A stretch of 64,000 bases of DNA from Euptelea pleiosperma. Lineage: Eukaryota > Streptophyta > Magnoliopsida > Ranunculales > Eupteleaceae. Below are positions 1 through 10,966 of this stretch, piece by piece (position 1 is the stretch's first letter; each line of letters starts with the position of its first letter). Position numbers and translations under genes: made by a program. Under the pieces are notes generated by a model, which was given only the letters and a program-made list of their open reading frames with translations, was not told where the DNA came from and searched no databases. The stretch lies in the NCBI GenBank assembly GCA_035048495.1, contig CM068553.1, positions 2,115,259-2,179,258 of the forward strand. The letters run 5' to 3'.

Positions 1-154
1 CATAACTACATAATGGCAATTTGGACAGTTGGGCCAATCTCGGGTTGGGCCTAAGTTGGGCCCATTACTAAGCCCATTGGCTTACCTACGGACTGGTCCA
101 CGGGCTGGGCTTGGATTTATGTTTTGGATTGAGGCCCGCGGCCCGGTATGAGTA
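1..154. other. Intergenic, GGCCCA/GGGCC-rich
   Basis: No gene seen. The stretch is rich in GGGCC/GGCCCA words and continues after the MITE at 163-535. It may be part of an old repeat; no ends could be defined. Confidence 0.4.
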
Positions 155-162
155 GTCTGCAG

Positions 163-535
163 CAATGTTTTAAAACTCGGACTCGACTCAGTAGTCCGTT
201 AGGTCGAGTCACCTCAAAGACTCGGGAGTCAACTCGACGAGTCATTAAATTAATTATTAAATATTTATATTTAAATATATAAAAATCAATATATTAAAAA
301 ATGTTGAAAAATTATAAAATATAGTAAAAAAATTTAGAAATTCAAAAAAAAAATATTTAATTTTGAGTCCACTCGGCCTTTAAATGGTTGATTCGGCAAA
401 GAGTTGGCCGAGTTTCTGAGTCAACTCGACGGGGGCATGCAAATCCGAGTTTGTATGCCTAGTCGACTCAAAATACAACCGAGGCGAGTTGACTTGACCG
501 AGTCCCGAGTCAACTCGGCCAGTTTTAAAACATAG
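163..535. mobile_element. hAT-type MITE made of GAGTCGA/ACTCG repeats
   Basis: The ends are inverted (CAATGTTTTAAAACTCGG on the left; on the right the complement of CTATGTTTTAAAACTGG). The element is flanked by a perfect 8-bp direct repeat, GTCTGCAG, at 155-162 and 536-543. An 8-bp duplication is the mark of hAT-superfamily transposition. The inside is low-complexity ACTCG/GAGTC words and an AT-rich middle, with no coding capacity. The element at 6935-7353 is of the same family. Confidence 0.85.
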
Positions 536-543
536 GTCTGCAG

Positions 544-1889
544 GCCTGATCAGACTGGCCCGACTAAAGGCCCGGCCCGAGACCGGCCCAACGGGCCAAA
601 TTGTCACACTTACCTATGTACCCTGCATGAGTGGGCTATGGGTTGGACAAAGGCCCCTGGCCTTTTGAGTTGGAATGGGATCTATTTGGACCTTGGCCCT
701 ATGCTGTATGGGTTGCGGTTGGGCTTGGGATCATAAGCCCCTTTGGGTTGATCATTAAACCCATATAATATGTTCAAGGGCTTTATAATGGGCTTATACC
801 TTTGGTTCTAGACTAGAACCCAACTCTAGCTTTAGGCCTTTAGCCTTTTGGGCTAGGCTGTGTCCATAAGTATTGGCTTCTTTCAAGGCTCATCGGGCTA
901 AATACAATGGGCTGGCCCAGACTGGCCCATGTGCCCAAAATGGCCCAAACGACTTCATCTTTCCATTTTCTGAAATTTTTATTTATTATTAGGGATTTAC
1001 TAGCAGCAAACCCTAGCCACCAAGCACAAAACCGCTGGTCCCTTCCCTTATGCCGAACGCCACCCCCTTGCCGGGTCCGGCGTATTCGCCGGCGTCTAGG
1101 ACATCTCCGGCAACCTCAATAGAAGCAGTCATCTCCGTCAACTATGAATTGAGATCCAAAACCTCTACTGATTCATAATGAAATTTTGCTAAAATAATAG
1201 TAAATCCCCTAAAAAAAGGAATTACTCATTCTCCGTTGTCAGTTTACTTGATAAAAGCACACGATTAGATGAATATTTTAAAAAGGTAGAATATTTTGTA
1301 CAACGGCATCACCTGAATTGGTTCCACCGCTCCTCAAAAAAAAAAATCTCAAAGATATATAGGTGTAATTTCTAGGCCTGGTTTATGGAAACACAAATCC
1401 ATGCAATCATCTTGGTTTGATGTTTAATTTGTTAATTCGGATTTGGTTTTAGTTTAATGGAGTGTTACCTGAAGTCGAAGGATCCTTGAGGGGTTTAGTG
1501 TCGAAAAGGGTTCCATTGGATCTCTCTGAATGCTGCTTTCCTTGATGACATCCAATCTCTTCGTACTCCTTGTATCCCTGGCTTAGAAACACCTCTATAT
1601 GCATTGCTTCTAAGGTCTGCATTGTGCCTACAAAAATGTAACACCAAGGTACTTTATATATCAAACTTTGTAACAAAATCGTCGCACGGAGGCCTTCTGA
1701 TTTACACGCAGAGGGGGTAGGACGGCAAAATTTTAGATGCAGTCAATGCAGAGGGGTCTCGTGGCCCTAGATTGCTCTTCCAAATGAAGTTACAACTTGC
1801 AATCTTTTTCATTTCATACATATGTACAACCTCTTTTATCTTATACATATATATATGTAAAGGATCATAGAATGATTAGATACATTTAT
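544..1889. other. Intergenic, no gene recognised
   Basis: Positions 544-920 continue the GGCCCA-rich composition. Positions 920-1140 hold a short open stretch with no recognisable domain. Positions 1180-1889 are AT-rich and would include the 3' flank of the lipase-like gene that ends at 1890. Nothing here was recognised as a gene. Confidence 0.4.
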
Positions 1890-3646
1890 TTATAGAGTGT
1901 AATGGTATATCTTTGAGTGGAAGCTCAAATTCGGGTTCCACCATTGCTGAATTCCATGAGCTCGTTTAAAATCCGGTGCAGGGCTAAGATTAGTGATCAA
2001 ATTCGCGGAAGGAAGGAGGTGAAATGGTTCTGATTCCTTCCCAAATGCACTCAAGCATAGAGCCCTTATCGAATTCTGGGAGGCCAGCCTCTCAATGCTT
2101 CCAGCTCCAATCTCCTCCATCTTGTTTCGGTGCTTAAAATACCCAATGTACTCTGAGCAGATGTAATCAGCTTGATTCACAAACAGACATGGCACCCATG
2201 CAGACAAAGCAATAAATTTATCCTCTGACTCGGCTCTATGGTGGTTCTTAACATTATTTACGGCCTTGGTGAGTCCTGCTGTGATCAAGCTTTTACTGTA
2301 GCGGATCAAATGCTTAAGTTTCTCGTTCTTGATCATTTCTATTGGAGGAGAAATGAATGGTGGATTGAAGAGAAAAGTATCGAGAAAAATACCCGTCTTG
2401 GCCATGTTTTTCCCGGTGAGCATGGCCAAGGCAGACCCTAAAGAATGCCCAGTTAACCAGATGTTCGAATCTCCGCCTGCAATAACCATGTTTTGGACGA
2501 CTTGCATTGCAGTCGTGCAGCGAGGGGAGCCGTGAAGTCGATTCCAGATTAAGCGGAGGTCCAGCTTGAGATCCTGTGAACGGGATAACGATTTTCCCTT
2601 GATAATGTTGCCTCGGAAGGCAATGACATATCTTGGAGCGCCCTGTGTCGAGTTGTTTGGCCCGTCAGCTGGGGGTTTGAATTCGTATATGGCACCAAAG
2701 ATGGAGGAATCAACATCATCGACGAACTCATAGAATAATTGAAAATGGAAGAACTCCCACCAGCGGGGAGCAAGAGCTTGGGGCCCTTGCCGATTCAGCT
2801 GGCGGTCCCGCTCTATAATGGAGGTTCCCTTAACCAAGCTGGCTGCAACAGATCTTCGGTCATGTGCGTTTTTCCTTCACAACACAATATACAACTATTT
2901 TTCACATCCATTTGTTAATTATACCAACTACAATTCTAAGGAACACACAAGATAGACCATGATTTAAAAAATTAAATAAAAAATTAAAAAAGTCGTCAAC
3001 GCCCCAATCCAGTTTCCTTATTTCGAAAATAATTTTTTTTACTGAAAACAAGATACCCGTTATAACAGAAATAATAGTGTTATTTTGAAGAAAAAAAATA
3101 AAATAAAATTATTGAGGTTTTTTGAAAAAAAAAGAAAATGTTCATATTCTTACCCATTTCTTTACTCAGGTATATGACCGATGTAATCCGTTATTGATTA
3201 TAACGGGACATTATGGTAACGTTATGGTTATGTATTATACCGTTATAATGGACGATTTGAAACCTCGAGATAAACTGTTAGAACGGTTTAATTTACATGT
3301 GGCTCAAATGCAGGGGGTAGGGCTCACTATTCTACAACTCCCATCCATCTAGGAGATGACCTACACCAACAATTGACCAGATTGGATTTTTGGACTGTTT
3401 GCAATAAATTATTTTTTTTTATTTTTTTGGTTCTGATAGCAGCAAAAAAGATACACGGCACAAACAATTACAATCATCCATGGGTGCACATATAGTAAAG
3501 TGTCAATGTACAGTCTTGTGTAAAGACATCATAGATTTCCATCAATAGAAGAGACCATGGAACTTTGGAGGAAAAATGTCTTACCAATCAACAACAGTGA
3601 GGTGTAAAGGTCCCGAAAGATCAAATGTGTGCCTCTCGAAGGCCAT
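1890..3646 (-). CDS. Class-3 lipase-like alpha/beta hydrolase, copy 1 (At4g10955-type)
   Basis: Two coding exons: 3646-3585 (62 nt, starts MAFERHTFDLSGPLHLTVVD) and 2874-1890, joined inside a Trp codon, giving 348 aa. The nucleophile motif GHSLG has Ser165. An upstream AFRG stretch forms the oxyanion region, and NQADYIC and HGIQQWW near the C-terminus are likely Asp and His sites (inferred). The family is plant lipase class 3, often annotated as GDSL esterase/lipase At4g10955-like although the fold is alpha/beta hydrolase. The start is supported by the conserved family N-terminus and by copy 2 (9108-10551). Donor GGTAAG at 3584 and acceptor GTGAAG before 2874 are clean. Oddity: AFRGN replaces the usual AFRGT, which copy 2 keeps. 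The substrate is unknown. A non-coding first exon lies at about 5514-5650. Confidence 0.9.
2958..3267. mobile_element. hAT-type AACGG MITE (TTATAACGG variant) in lipase copy 1 intron
   Basis: The ends CATGATTTAAAAAA and GAAACCTCG resemble the family termini (CAWGGTTTWAAA). The flanks AGATAGAC (2950-2957) and AGATAAAC (3268-3275) are an 8-bp target duplication with one mismatch. The matching intron of copy 2 reads GGATAGACTGTTAG without the element (near 10153), giving an empty-site comparison. Confidence 0.85.
3268..3584 (-). other. Rest of coding intron of lipase copy 1
   Basis: Clearly homologous to 10160-10489 of copy 2, including the shared words CAACAATTGACC and GATTGGATTTTT. It carries no other feature. 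Confidence 0.7.
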
Positions 3647-4001
3647 TACTAATATCTCGATCTCCAAAAGGAGTCTGCACCAGAACAGAAGACCATTACT
3701 AATATCTCCATTACCATAATTGTCACAAAATATTATCAAAGGCAAGATGTTCAACATGTATTATCCAATCAGATTCTTGGATGGGCAATACAGAGAACAT
3801 TTCCCTCTAAATTTTTTTACATTGTGTAATTGTAAATATGCTTGGCTCTAGAGAGAGAAAAAAACATGAGTTTTGTTTTTTCCTGAGTCAGCATGTTTTC
3901 AAATACTTGCTCTTGCAATCTTGATGACTTTTCTTTTCTTTTTTTTTAATAAGATCCTTTCTAGGGAGTTCAAGATTTTTTTTTTTCCGAAGAGATTCTA
4001 A

Positions 4002-4242
4002 GGCCCTGCTTGGTTCAATGCAAATCGGATGCAATGCACTCACTTGCCACAGTTTTTGGATTACAAATGATTGGTTTGGGGCATACAAATTAGCTGGCCT
4101 GCAAGTAACTGCCAAGCCTTTGCAAACTCTTTAAGAAAATGGATGGTGCAGCCCAAAAATTGTGGTAAGTGACTGCAATGCAACTCACTGCATTTGTACC
4201 GGAGTGCAAAACGTATCCCAGTGCAGCGATCCAAGCAGGGCC
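4002..4242. mobile_element. PIF/Harbinger (Tourist-like) MITE
   Basis: The ends GGCCCTGCTTGG and CCAAGCAGGGCC are inverted repeats. The flanks are TAA on both sides (3999-4001 and 4243-4245). A TWA duplication with GGSCNTGTTTGG-like ends is the PIF/Harbinger signature. It is 241 bp and non-coding. Confidence 0.85.
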
Positions 4243-4559
4243 TAAGAGTCATAAATCACAAAAAGAACTTCAAAATGGGTATTTTCCTCACTTTCAAAAG
4301 TGCAACGTCTATGTTAACACCATGCTCATGGATGCTCATCCTTATTGGTTCCATTTTATGATATAAACATCTATTTCAGTAATTGAGGAATCGTGCACGA
4401 TTACAAAGGGTGCAATTAATTAGGTCGCAAAAAAATTATAATGCTTTTTTTTGGCTAGTGTACTTAACTGAGTTTAGTTTGTGTGCAAACTTCAATTTCA
4501 ATAATCACATTATTAAAGCATTTAAGATTAATGTCATTCATAATAATTAAGTTTTGAGA

Positions 4560-4890
4560 CATGTAGAATTAAACTTTTAGCGGATGGTGTGTCCCCGTGC
4601 ACATATTATGTTAGCCCGACGACGTGTTAATTTGTATACATAGTTGTATCGCATTTTTCCAACAAGTCAATTTTTTGGGGTAAATGGTTGTTTAATATAG
4701 TATCAAAGCCTAAGCTTGGGAGGTTGCAGGTTCAAGTCTCTAGTGGAGTGTATTCTTGCTGAATGGGTGTGTTAACGGATGGTGTGTTCTTAAGTGTATT
4801 GTGTTAGCCTGACAACCCGTTGGTATACATAGTTGTCTCACCTTTCCCCAACAAATCGATATTTTGTAGTAAATGGTTGTGTAATAGAAA
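4560..4890. repeat. Duplicated dispersed repeat with GGATGGTGTGT... start
   Basis: Two related copies lie at about 4578-4700 and 4777-4890. They share GGATGGTGTGT, GTTAGCC(T)GAC, CATAGTTGT and GTAAATGGTTGT. A third fragment lies at about 58257-58355. Between the copies is a stretch reading GTATCAAAGCC then GGTTCAAGTCT, which resembles a Pol III B-box or an LTR primer-site region. The class is unknown. Confidence 0.5.
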
Positions 4891-5513
4891 CTCCATCTCT
4901 TGATTTATGAATGTCTGTGATAATGTCTAATTTTTTTTTTTCATTTTCTTCGATACACACCCTAGGCATATTTGAACCGTTCTATGAACTACATGGGAGT
5001 TTGAATAGATATTTAAGTCATTCGATATTGTGATATAGATGATTCCTTAGCTGCAAAGGATAATCCAAGAACTTAATTCGAATGTTGACCTTTTCTTCTG
5101 TCTTGTGTATATATGGTGTGTACCTTTTTTGATTAAATAAAACTAATTTGTCAAAATCAAAATCCAGTCTAAGACCAAGCTATGAAAACTGAGATCAAAA
5201 CTATACAAAGTCTAATGACAGCGTAGATGATAATTTATATATACATATACTGACGTACGTACTGCGTAGATAATCAAATCAAGAAAGGAAGAAGATGGTA
5301 AAATGTTGGAGTTCTAGCTAAAGCAAAACTCCTGTTCGATCCGTCTCTAAAATAACTCTGGAAACTTTTTTGGTTCTTCTGGGTTGCTGAACTCAGACTA
5401 AACTGAGTTCAGATCATCTCATGTCAAAACAAGACAGTAATCGCCTTTTCAGGCTATAAATAAATCACTGCAAGTAAATAATTCAAAGGGAGAATATAAT
5501 TGTAGAAATTTAC
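4891..5513. other. No gene; upper part of 5'UTR intron of lipase copy 1
   Basis: AT-rich DNA with no repeat ends. From about 5400 upwards it becomes similar to the 13720-13820 region beside copy 2, showing that the tandem duplication includes this flank. Confidence 0.4.
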
Positions 5514-5650
5514 CTTCAAAAGTTTTTTGTAGATCTGAGGATTTACAGATGAAAGATCATAGAAGAAGGCGAATAACTCCCGAAATCAAGTGTTTTAGTT
5601 TTCCCAGATTATTGGTTTAATTTTGGATAGAGAGAGAGAGAGAGTTTCTC
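5514..5650 (-). promoter_or_regulatory. Non-coding first exon and promoter-proximal region, lipase copy 1
   Basis: On the minus strand a conserved block ends ACTTTTGAAG and is followed by GTAAATTT. The equivalent block at 13820-13940 ends the same way, followed by GTACATCT. Conservation between the two copies up to the donor suggests a spliced 5'UTR exon. A (GA)n run at 5629-5643 lies at its upstream side. The transcription start is not visible. Confidence 0.55.
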
Positions 5651-6054
5651 ATTCTCTAACATAAATATATACATTTAAAGGAGTGGCAAGCACGGTACAT
5701 ATAAAAGTAAAAGTGGGACCCATCTTTATGTTAATAGTCACCGTTGACTCTAATATAATTGGATAATTCATTTTCGTGGTAATTGCCTTTCAAAAAGTAC
5801 AAATGAAGACGCCTGGTATAAAAGCAAAAGTGTTGACTTAGTTCTAGCTGTTGGATTTTGGTACACCAAAATCATGCTAAAATTTTAATATGAAAAAAGA
5901 CTTAAATCTAACGGTTAGAAGTCACCAACCAGGATGATTTTTGGTGTGAAGATACATCTAAAGACTCGGCAAACATCCTTACGGACAATATAATTAGATA
6001 ATACATCATACATGTACGTTTTCTTTTCCTCCGGTCCGGGTCAGGCTCCGTTGA
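5651..6054. other. Intergenic upstream of lipase copy 1
   Basis: No gene or repeat ends recognised before the MITE at 6055. Confidence 0.4.
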
Positions 6055-6416
6055 CAGCCCTAAAATGACAGGATTCTGCACATGACAGGATATATGCCAC
6101 GTGGCACATTCTTGGAGGACTCTGACCATACGGATGTTTGCCCAACCTCTAGGTGGACCTAAAAACCAAAATTCAGCCTGATTAGTGATTTCTAGACGTT
6201 GGATTGGACTTATTTTCATGGGTTGATCTCAACTGTGTGAATTATAGCAGTATTTGAGGTACAAAGATCCAACTCCTAGAAATAACTAATCAGGCTGCAT
6301 TTTGGTTTGTAGCTTCACCTAGGGATTGGCCAAACATCCATACGGTCAGAGTCCTCTTAAGAGTGTGCCATGTGGCACATATTTGTGTCCTGTACAGAAT
6401 ACTGTCATTTTAGCTG
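6055..6416. mobile_element. Palindromic MITE, family A (CACGTGGCACA type)
   Basis: The ends CAGCCCTAAAATGACAGG and CTGTCATTTTAGCTG are inverted. Inner arms carry GCCACGTGGCACA, GGATGTTTGCCC, AATCAGCCTGATTAGTGATT and, inverted, AATCAGGCTG, CAAACATCCATACGGTCAG and TGTGCCATGTGGCACA. No coding capacity. The host duplication is not clear. Confidence 0.8.
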
Positions 6417-6434
6417 TACCCTTTTTTTATTATC

Positions 6435-6755
6435 CAAGGTTTAAAAGGGGCTGCTATAACGGTATAACGGACTGGGAGTGCTACTGTTTTGTCCGTTATA
6501 ACGAATTGTGTCGCTCAGGGGCAAAAGAGAGAAAATAACGGGAAAAAAATGAAACTAACAAAAAAAATCAGAGAAAAATGGTTGCTAAAATTCAAAATTC
6601 AAAAAATTGAAGAAAACGGAAAATAACGGTCATTATTTTAAAAAAGACAGCCGTTATAACGAAAATAACGGCCGTATGGATGTTTAAGTTCTAAGATGGT
6701 TCATAACGTAACAGGGTAGGTCCGTATCCGTTATAAAGGCCTTTTTTAAAACATG
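6435..6755. mobile_element. hAT-type AACGG MITE (TTATAACGG variant)
   Basis: It starts CAAGGTTTAAAAGGGGC and ends TTTTTTAAAACATG. The flanks TTATTATC and CTTTTATC match at 6 of 8 bases. The inside consists largely of GTTATAACGG and AAATAACGG words. Confidence 0.7.
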
Positions 6756-6934
6756 CTTTTATCTTGAAGAATTTATCGTTGGTAAAAATATAGAAAATTG
6801 ATCATCAGTGACTCAGCTACGATTAAACAATGCCCAACCAACTAACCAAGTTTCAAAGTTTTGTTGCCTCGTGGGTCCGTAGATCTCGTTAATTAATTAC
6901 CGAATTACCTAGTAAAAAAGCCAGTACACTTGAC

Positions 6935-7353
6935 CAGTGTTTGAAAACTCGACTCGACTCGAAAGTCTACCGAGTTGAGTTAACTCGAAGACTCGAACTC
7001 GACCCGAAGTAACTCGACTCGAGTAATATATTAATATTATATAGATATATTAATATTAATAAATAATATCATATTTTTATGGTTGATTTTGTGTTGACAA
7101 GGTGTTTGGACACTCAACTCGAAGACTCGAACTCGACCCGAAGTAACTCGACTCGAGTAATATATTAATATTATATAGATATATTAATATTAATAAATAA
7201 TATCATATTTTTATGGTTGATTTTGTGTTGACAAGGTGTTTGGAAAATTTATTTTGGTGATTAAAAAACAACACACCAAAACCGTTGTTTTTTTTTCCAC
7301 CCGACTTTCATTCGATTTTATTTCGAGTTGACGCGACGAGTTTTAAAACACTG
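6935..7353. mobile_element. hAT-type ACTCG-repeat MITE with internal duplication
   Basis: Ends CAGTGTTTGAAAACTCG and GAGTTTTAAAACACTG; perfect 8-bp duplication CACTTGAC at 6927-6934 and 7354-7361. A 134-bp internal unit is repeated in tandem (6982-7115 and 7116-7249). Same family as 163-535. Confidence 0.88.
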
Positions 7354-7505
7354 CACTTGACCAATAAAAAGATGACACCATCCGTCCACCATGTTAACTT
7401 CCTCTTACTAAATTATTAGTTTACTTTTCCCTTCCTCTACATCCATGACCCAATCATAATGACTTCACCTATAAATAAGGAAAAAAAATGTTAAAAAAAT
7501 GGCAA

Positions 7506-7839
7506 ATCTAAAATGACAGGGACACAATATAAGCCAGGTGGCATACTGTTACAGGACTCTGACCGTACGGATGTTTGTCCTATCCCATGGTGGACCTATA
7601 GACCAAAAATCAGCCTGATTAGTGATTTATAAGTCTTGGATCTTTGTACCTCAAACACTGCTCAAATTCCCACAGTTGAGATTGGCCCGTGAAAATAAGT
7701 CCAATCCAAAGCCTATAAATCACTAATCAGGCTGATTTTTGGGTTGTAGGTCCACTATGGGATAGGACAAACATCCATACGGTCAGAGTCCTGTAACAGT
7801 GTTCCATGTGGCATATATTGTGTCCCTGTCATTTTAGAT
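7506..7839. mobile_element. Palindromic MITE, family A
   Basis: Almost perfectly inverted ends: ATCTAAAATGACAGGGACAC on the left and its complement on the right. The arms carry GACTCTGACCGTACGGATG and AATCAGCCTGATTAGTG, then their inverted copies. Confidence 0.85.
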
Positions 7840-9107
7840 CTATCAACGGAGCCCGTATTTTTACTCTCATTCTCGTTCCCACGGTCTTACGACTCCCACC
7901 ACCTTCTTCTTCTTCTTCCTCCAATGTTCTTAACCCTAATTCCCTCCCTTGTATACAAGCCATTCGATCGTCAGAAGAGATCACAATTCTCAAGCCGTAT
8001 TTTAATAGCTTTTTGAGCTTGGTTATCTGATATTTCAATTAAGTTTTCCATTTCTTCAGCTTTTGACAATTAACTTTGGCGGCCAAGAGATGATGGTAGT
8101 GAGGACGAGCCATGATCTTACCTCTAATAGAGTAATTGTTGTTGTTTTTAATGGTGCTGGTGTTGGCCTAACTTTCTATGTACCAGGGCCAACTTGAAGA
8201 GATTTTTTCTATGTCAAAATATTGGGCCACAAATTATGGTCAAGTCAAACACTTAGTTTAAGAAAATTAAAAGGATTTTTTTTCAACAGTATTTAATTTG
8301 ACTAAAAAGATAGATATCAAAGTTTGACAGCCCACGGCCCATCTCAACACGGCGCATGCGCACATGTTTTGTTTGGTTTGCATAGTTGTGACCATGGGGC
8401 ACAAAATTGGGATGGAAAAGGACTCCACCCTTAAGCTCCAACTTTCTTCGTTATATACTAAAGACGTTCTACTCTCCTAAGCAATGTGGGACTAAGATTA
8501 CAACCCAAATGCACGTACAATGAAAAAGGCTCTTAAGTTTTTTCCTCCAAATATTTAACAAAGTTGTATGGCATACTAAGAAAAAAAAATGTTTAAAAAG
8601 ACAACCGAGAAATCTTAAGTTCAAAACTTGCTAGAACTTTATAGCTAGTTTTTTGTAATAAATCAACTATAATTATAAATAGGAACATGTTCCGATGACC
8701 AACAAAAGTGAACCAAAAAAGTTCACGTTTTTTCTCTGTGGATCCGAGAATCCAACGGTGGTTTTGCTTTTGCAAAAGTGATGCCAGCTCAGCATTATTA
8801 ACCACTGTTGGATTCTCGAGATCCACGGCCGAGAAAAACGTGAACTTTTTTGGTTAGAACCCGACCCTTATAAATAACACCTACACCTCGGTTTCTTTAC
8901 TTCTGTTCTTATTGATTACAGAAACCTGGATCAAATAAATTTTCAATTTCCCATAAACAAGAAAAGAAGAATAAGACTTCATTTAAATTAAAACACTCCT
9001 GATAATTACAGATACGTAGATAAAAACAATTAAGATTCACATAAACAAAAAAGAAGAAAAAGACCTTAATCCCCACATGGAAAGGATCATAGAATGATCA
9101 GCTACAT
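7840..9107. other. Intergenic between lipase copies
   Basis: A (TTC)n stretch at about 7900-7920 and AT-rich DNA. The only structured element is the hairpin repeat at 8711-8855. No gene recognised. Confidence 0.45.
8711..8855. repeat. Palindromic repeat, family E (ATCCAACGGTGG core)
   Basis: The arms AACCAAAAAAGTTCACG and CGTGAACTTTTTTGGTT are inverted. Between them are GAATCCAACGGTGG and CCACTGTTGGATTCTCG flanking GCCAGCTCAGC. Related cores lie at 30951-31215, 34500-34675 and 37600-37810. Confidence 0.75.
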
Positions 9108-10551
9108 CTATCTGTACTGATAAGTCTTTGACTGCAAGTGCAAATCCGGCCTCCACCATTGGTGAATTCCATGAGCTCGTTTAAAATCCGGTGAAGGGCT
9201 AAGATTAGCAGTTAAATTTGCCGAAGGAAGGAGGTGCAACGGTTCTGAGTCCCTCCCAATTGCACTCAAGAGTAGACCCCCCATCGAATTCTTGGTAGCC
9301 AGCCTCCCAATGCCTCCAGCTCCTATCTCCTCCATCTTTTTCCGGTGCTCAAAATACCCGATGTACTCCGAGCAGATGTGATCGGCTGGATTAACAAACA
9401 GACACGGGACCCACGCAGACAAAGCAACAAATGGATCCTCTGACTGGGGTCTATGGTGGTGACCCCTTACGGCCACAGCAAGTCCTGCTGTGATCAAGCT
9501 GCTCGCAATGCGGATCCCATGCTTCAGTTTCTTGTCCTTAATCCTTTCTATTGGAGCAGAAAAGAAAGGTGGATTGAAGAGAAACACTTCGAGAAAAATA
9601 CCCATCTCGGCCATTTTCTTTCCAGCAAGCATTGCCACGGCAGACCCTAGAGAATGCCCAGCTAACCAGATATTGGAATCTCCACCTGAAGCAACCAAGT
9701 TTCTGACGGCTTGAATTGCAATCTCAAAGCGAGAGGTCCGGTGAAGTCCATTCTGTATGAAGTGGAGGTCCAACTTGAGATCCCGTGAGAAGGATTCTCC
9801 GTTGGTAATGGTGCCCCGAAAGGCAATGACATATCTTGGAACGCCCTGTGTCAAGTGTTTGCACCCGGAAGCTGGGGGTTTGAATTCGTATATGGCACCA
9901 AAGATAGAGAAATCAACATCATCCACGAGCACCTGGACTACTTGAAAATGGAAGAACCCCCACCAGGGGGGAGCAAGAGCTTGGGGCCCTCGGCGATTCT
10001 GCTGGCGGTCCCGCTCCAGAATGTAGACGCCCTGAACCAAGCTGGCAGCAACAGATCTTCGGTAATGTGTGCTTTTCCTTCACAAAATAAAAAAACAAAA
10101 AAAATTATTTTTCAAATCCCCTTTTTAATACAAAGTAGAATTCTAAGGAACCCATAGGATAGACTGTTAGAACGGTTTACCTGTGGCACATATTCAGGGG
10201 CTAGGGAGCACTATTCTACAGCTCCGGTCTAAGAGCTACATGACCTAAACCAACAATTGACCTGATTGGATTTTTGAACAGTTCGCAATAAATTTTTTTC
10301 TTGTGTTCAGAATGCAACAGCAAAAACAAGTACAACATAATTGGTTTAAGTTTTAACCTAGGATACTAGAATCAACCCCTTCATGTGTGCTACATGCAGT
10401 AAGGTGCCATTGATAGACAGTCTTGTGTAAAGGTATCAAAGATTTCCACCAATATAAGAGACCATGGAAGTGGAGGAAAAACGTCTTACCAATCAACAGC
10501 AGTGAGGTGTAAAGGTCCTGAAAGAGCAAATATATCCCTCTCGGAGGCCAT
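9108..10551 (-). CDS. Class-3 lipase-like alpha/beta hydrolase, copy 2 (At4g10955-type)
   Basis: Coding exons 10551-10490 (MASERDIFALSGPLHLTAVD) and 10077-9108, 343 aa, with the same phase-2 join in a Trp codon as copy 1. The motifs AFRGT (oxyanion region), GHSLG with Ser163, NPADHIC and HGIHQWW are all intact, so by sequence this copy looks catalytically more conventional than copy 1. It is shorter than copy 1 through small deletions, mainly near the region after GDSNIW. The start follows the family N-terminus; the in-frame codons upstream of it belong to the 5'UTR and intron (acceptor CTGCAG at 10602). The tandem arrangement and shared introns show an origin by duplication. Substrate and cell location are unknown; no signal peptide is evident. 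Confidence 0.92.
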
Positions 10552-10966
10552 TACCCTTATTTCCCACTTTTGCTCCCTTCCTGATATCTCCCAAAGGGAG
10601 TCTGCAGAAAAGAAGAAGGTTAGACTGTTACCCGAATTGTCACGAAACCATAACGTCCAAGGCAAGATATTTGTTGGATGAGCAATACAGAAAACATTCC
10701 CCTCTAGATTTTTTTTCATATTGTACAGAAATATGCTTGTCCGTTGTCAGATTCATGCATGTATTGTCTGATGTATGAATTAAAAGGCAGAGTATTAAGC
10801 AACTGTGCTGATATTCTAATACATGTTGAGTACTGGAGGATAAATCTTACAAGCTCATGTAGAATAAACTGGCAATTCATGTATGGCATGTGTATGGCAT
10901 TCAACATGTGAATTCCGAGTGAGGGTAGGTAAGGACATAAGCTCAAGCTCTTACATGCAGAGTAAC

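Larger units (their letters stand above)
3675..5513 (-). other. 5'UTR intron of lipase copy 1
   Basis: On the minus strand the intron runs from the donor GGTAAATT at 5513 to the acceptor GTGCAG just above 3674. Both splice sites are conserved in copy 2 (13819 and 10602). It contains a PIF-type MITE at 4002-4242 and a tandem-like repeat at 4560-4890; the rest shows nothing. Confidence 0.6.

Noticed and set aside
907..1122. A 71-codon open frame in GGCCCA-rich DNA
   Set aside because: No domain or splice context; composition is that of the surrounding repeat.
10552..10719. In-frame N-terminal extension of lipase copy 2 exon 1
   Set aside because: It crosses the conserved acceptor at 10602, and the copy 1 counterpart is not kept in frame. 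The family N-terminus begins at MASERD.
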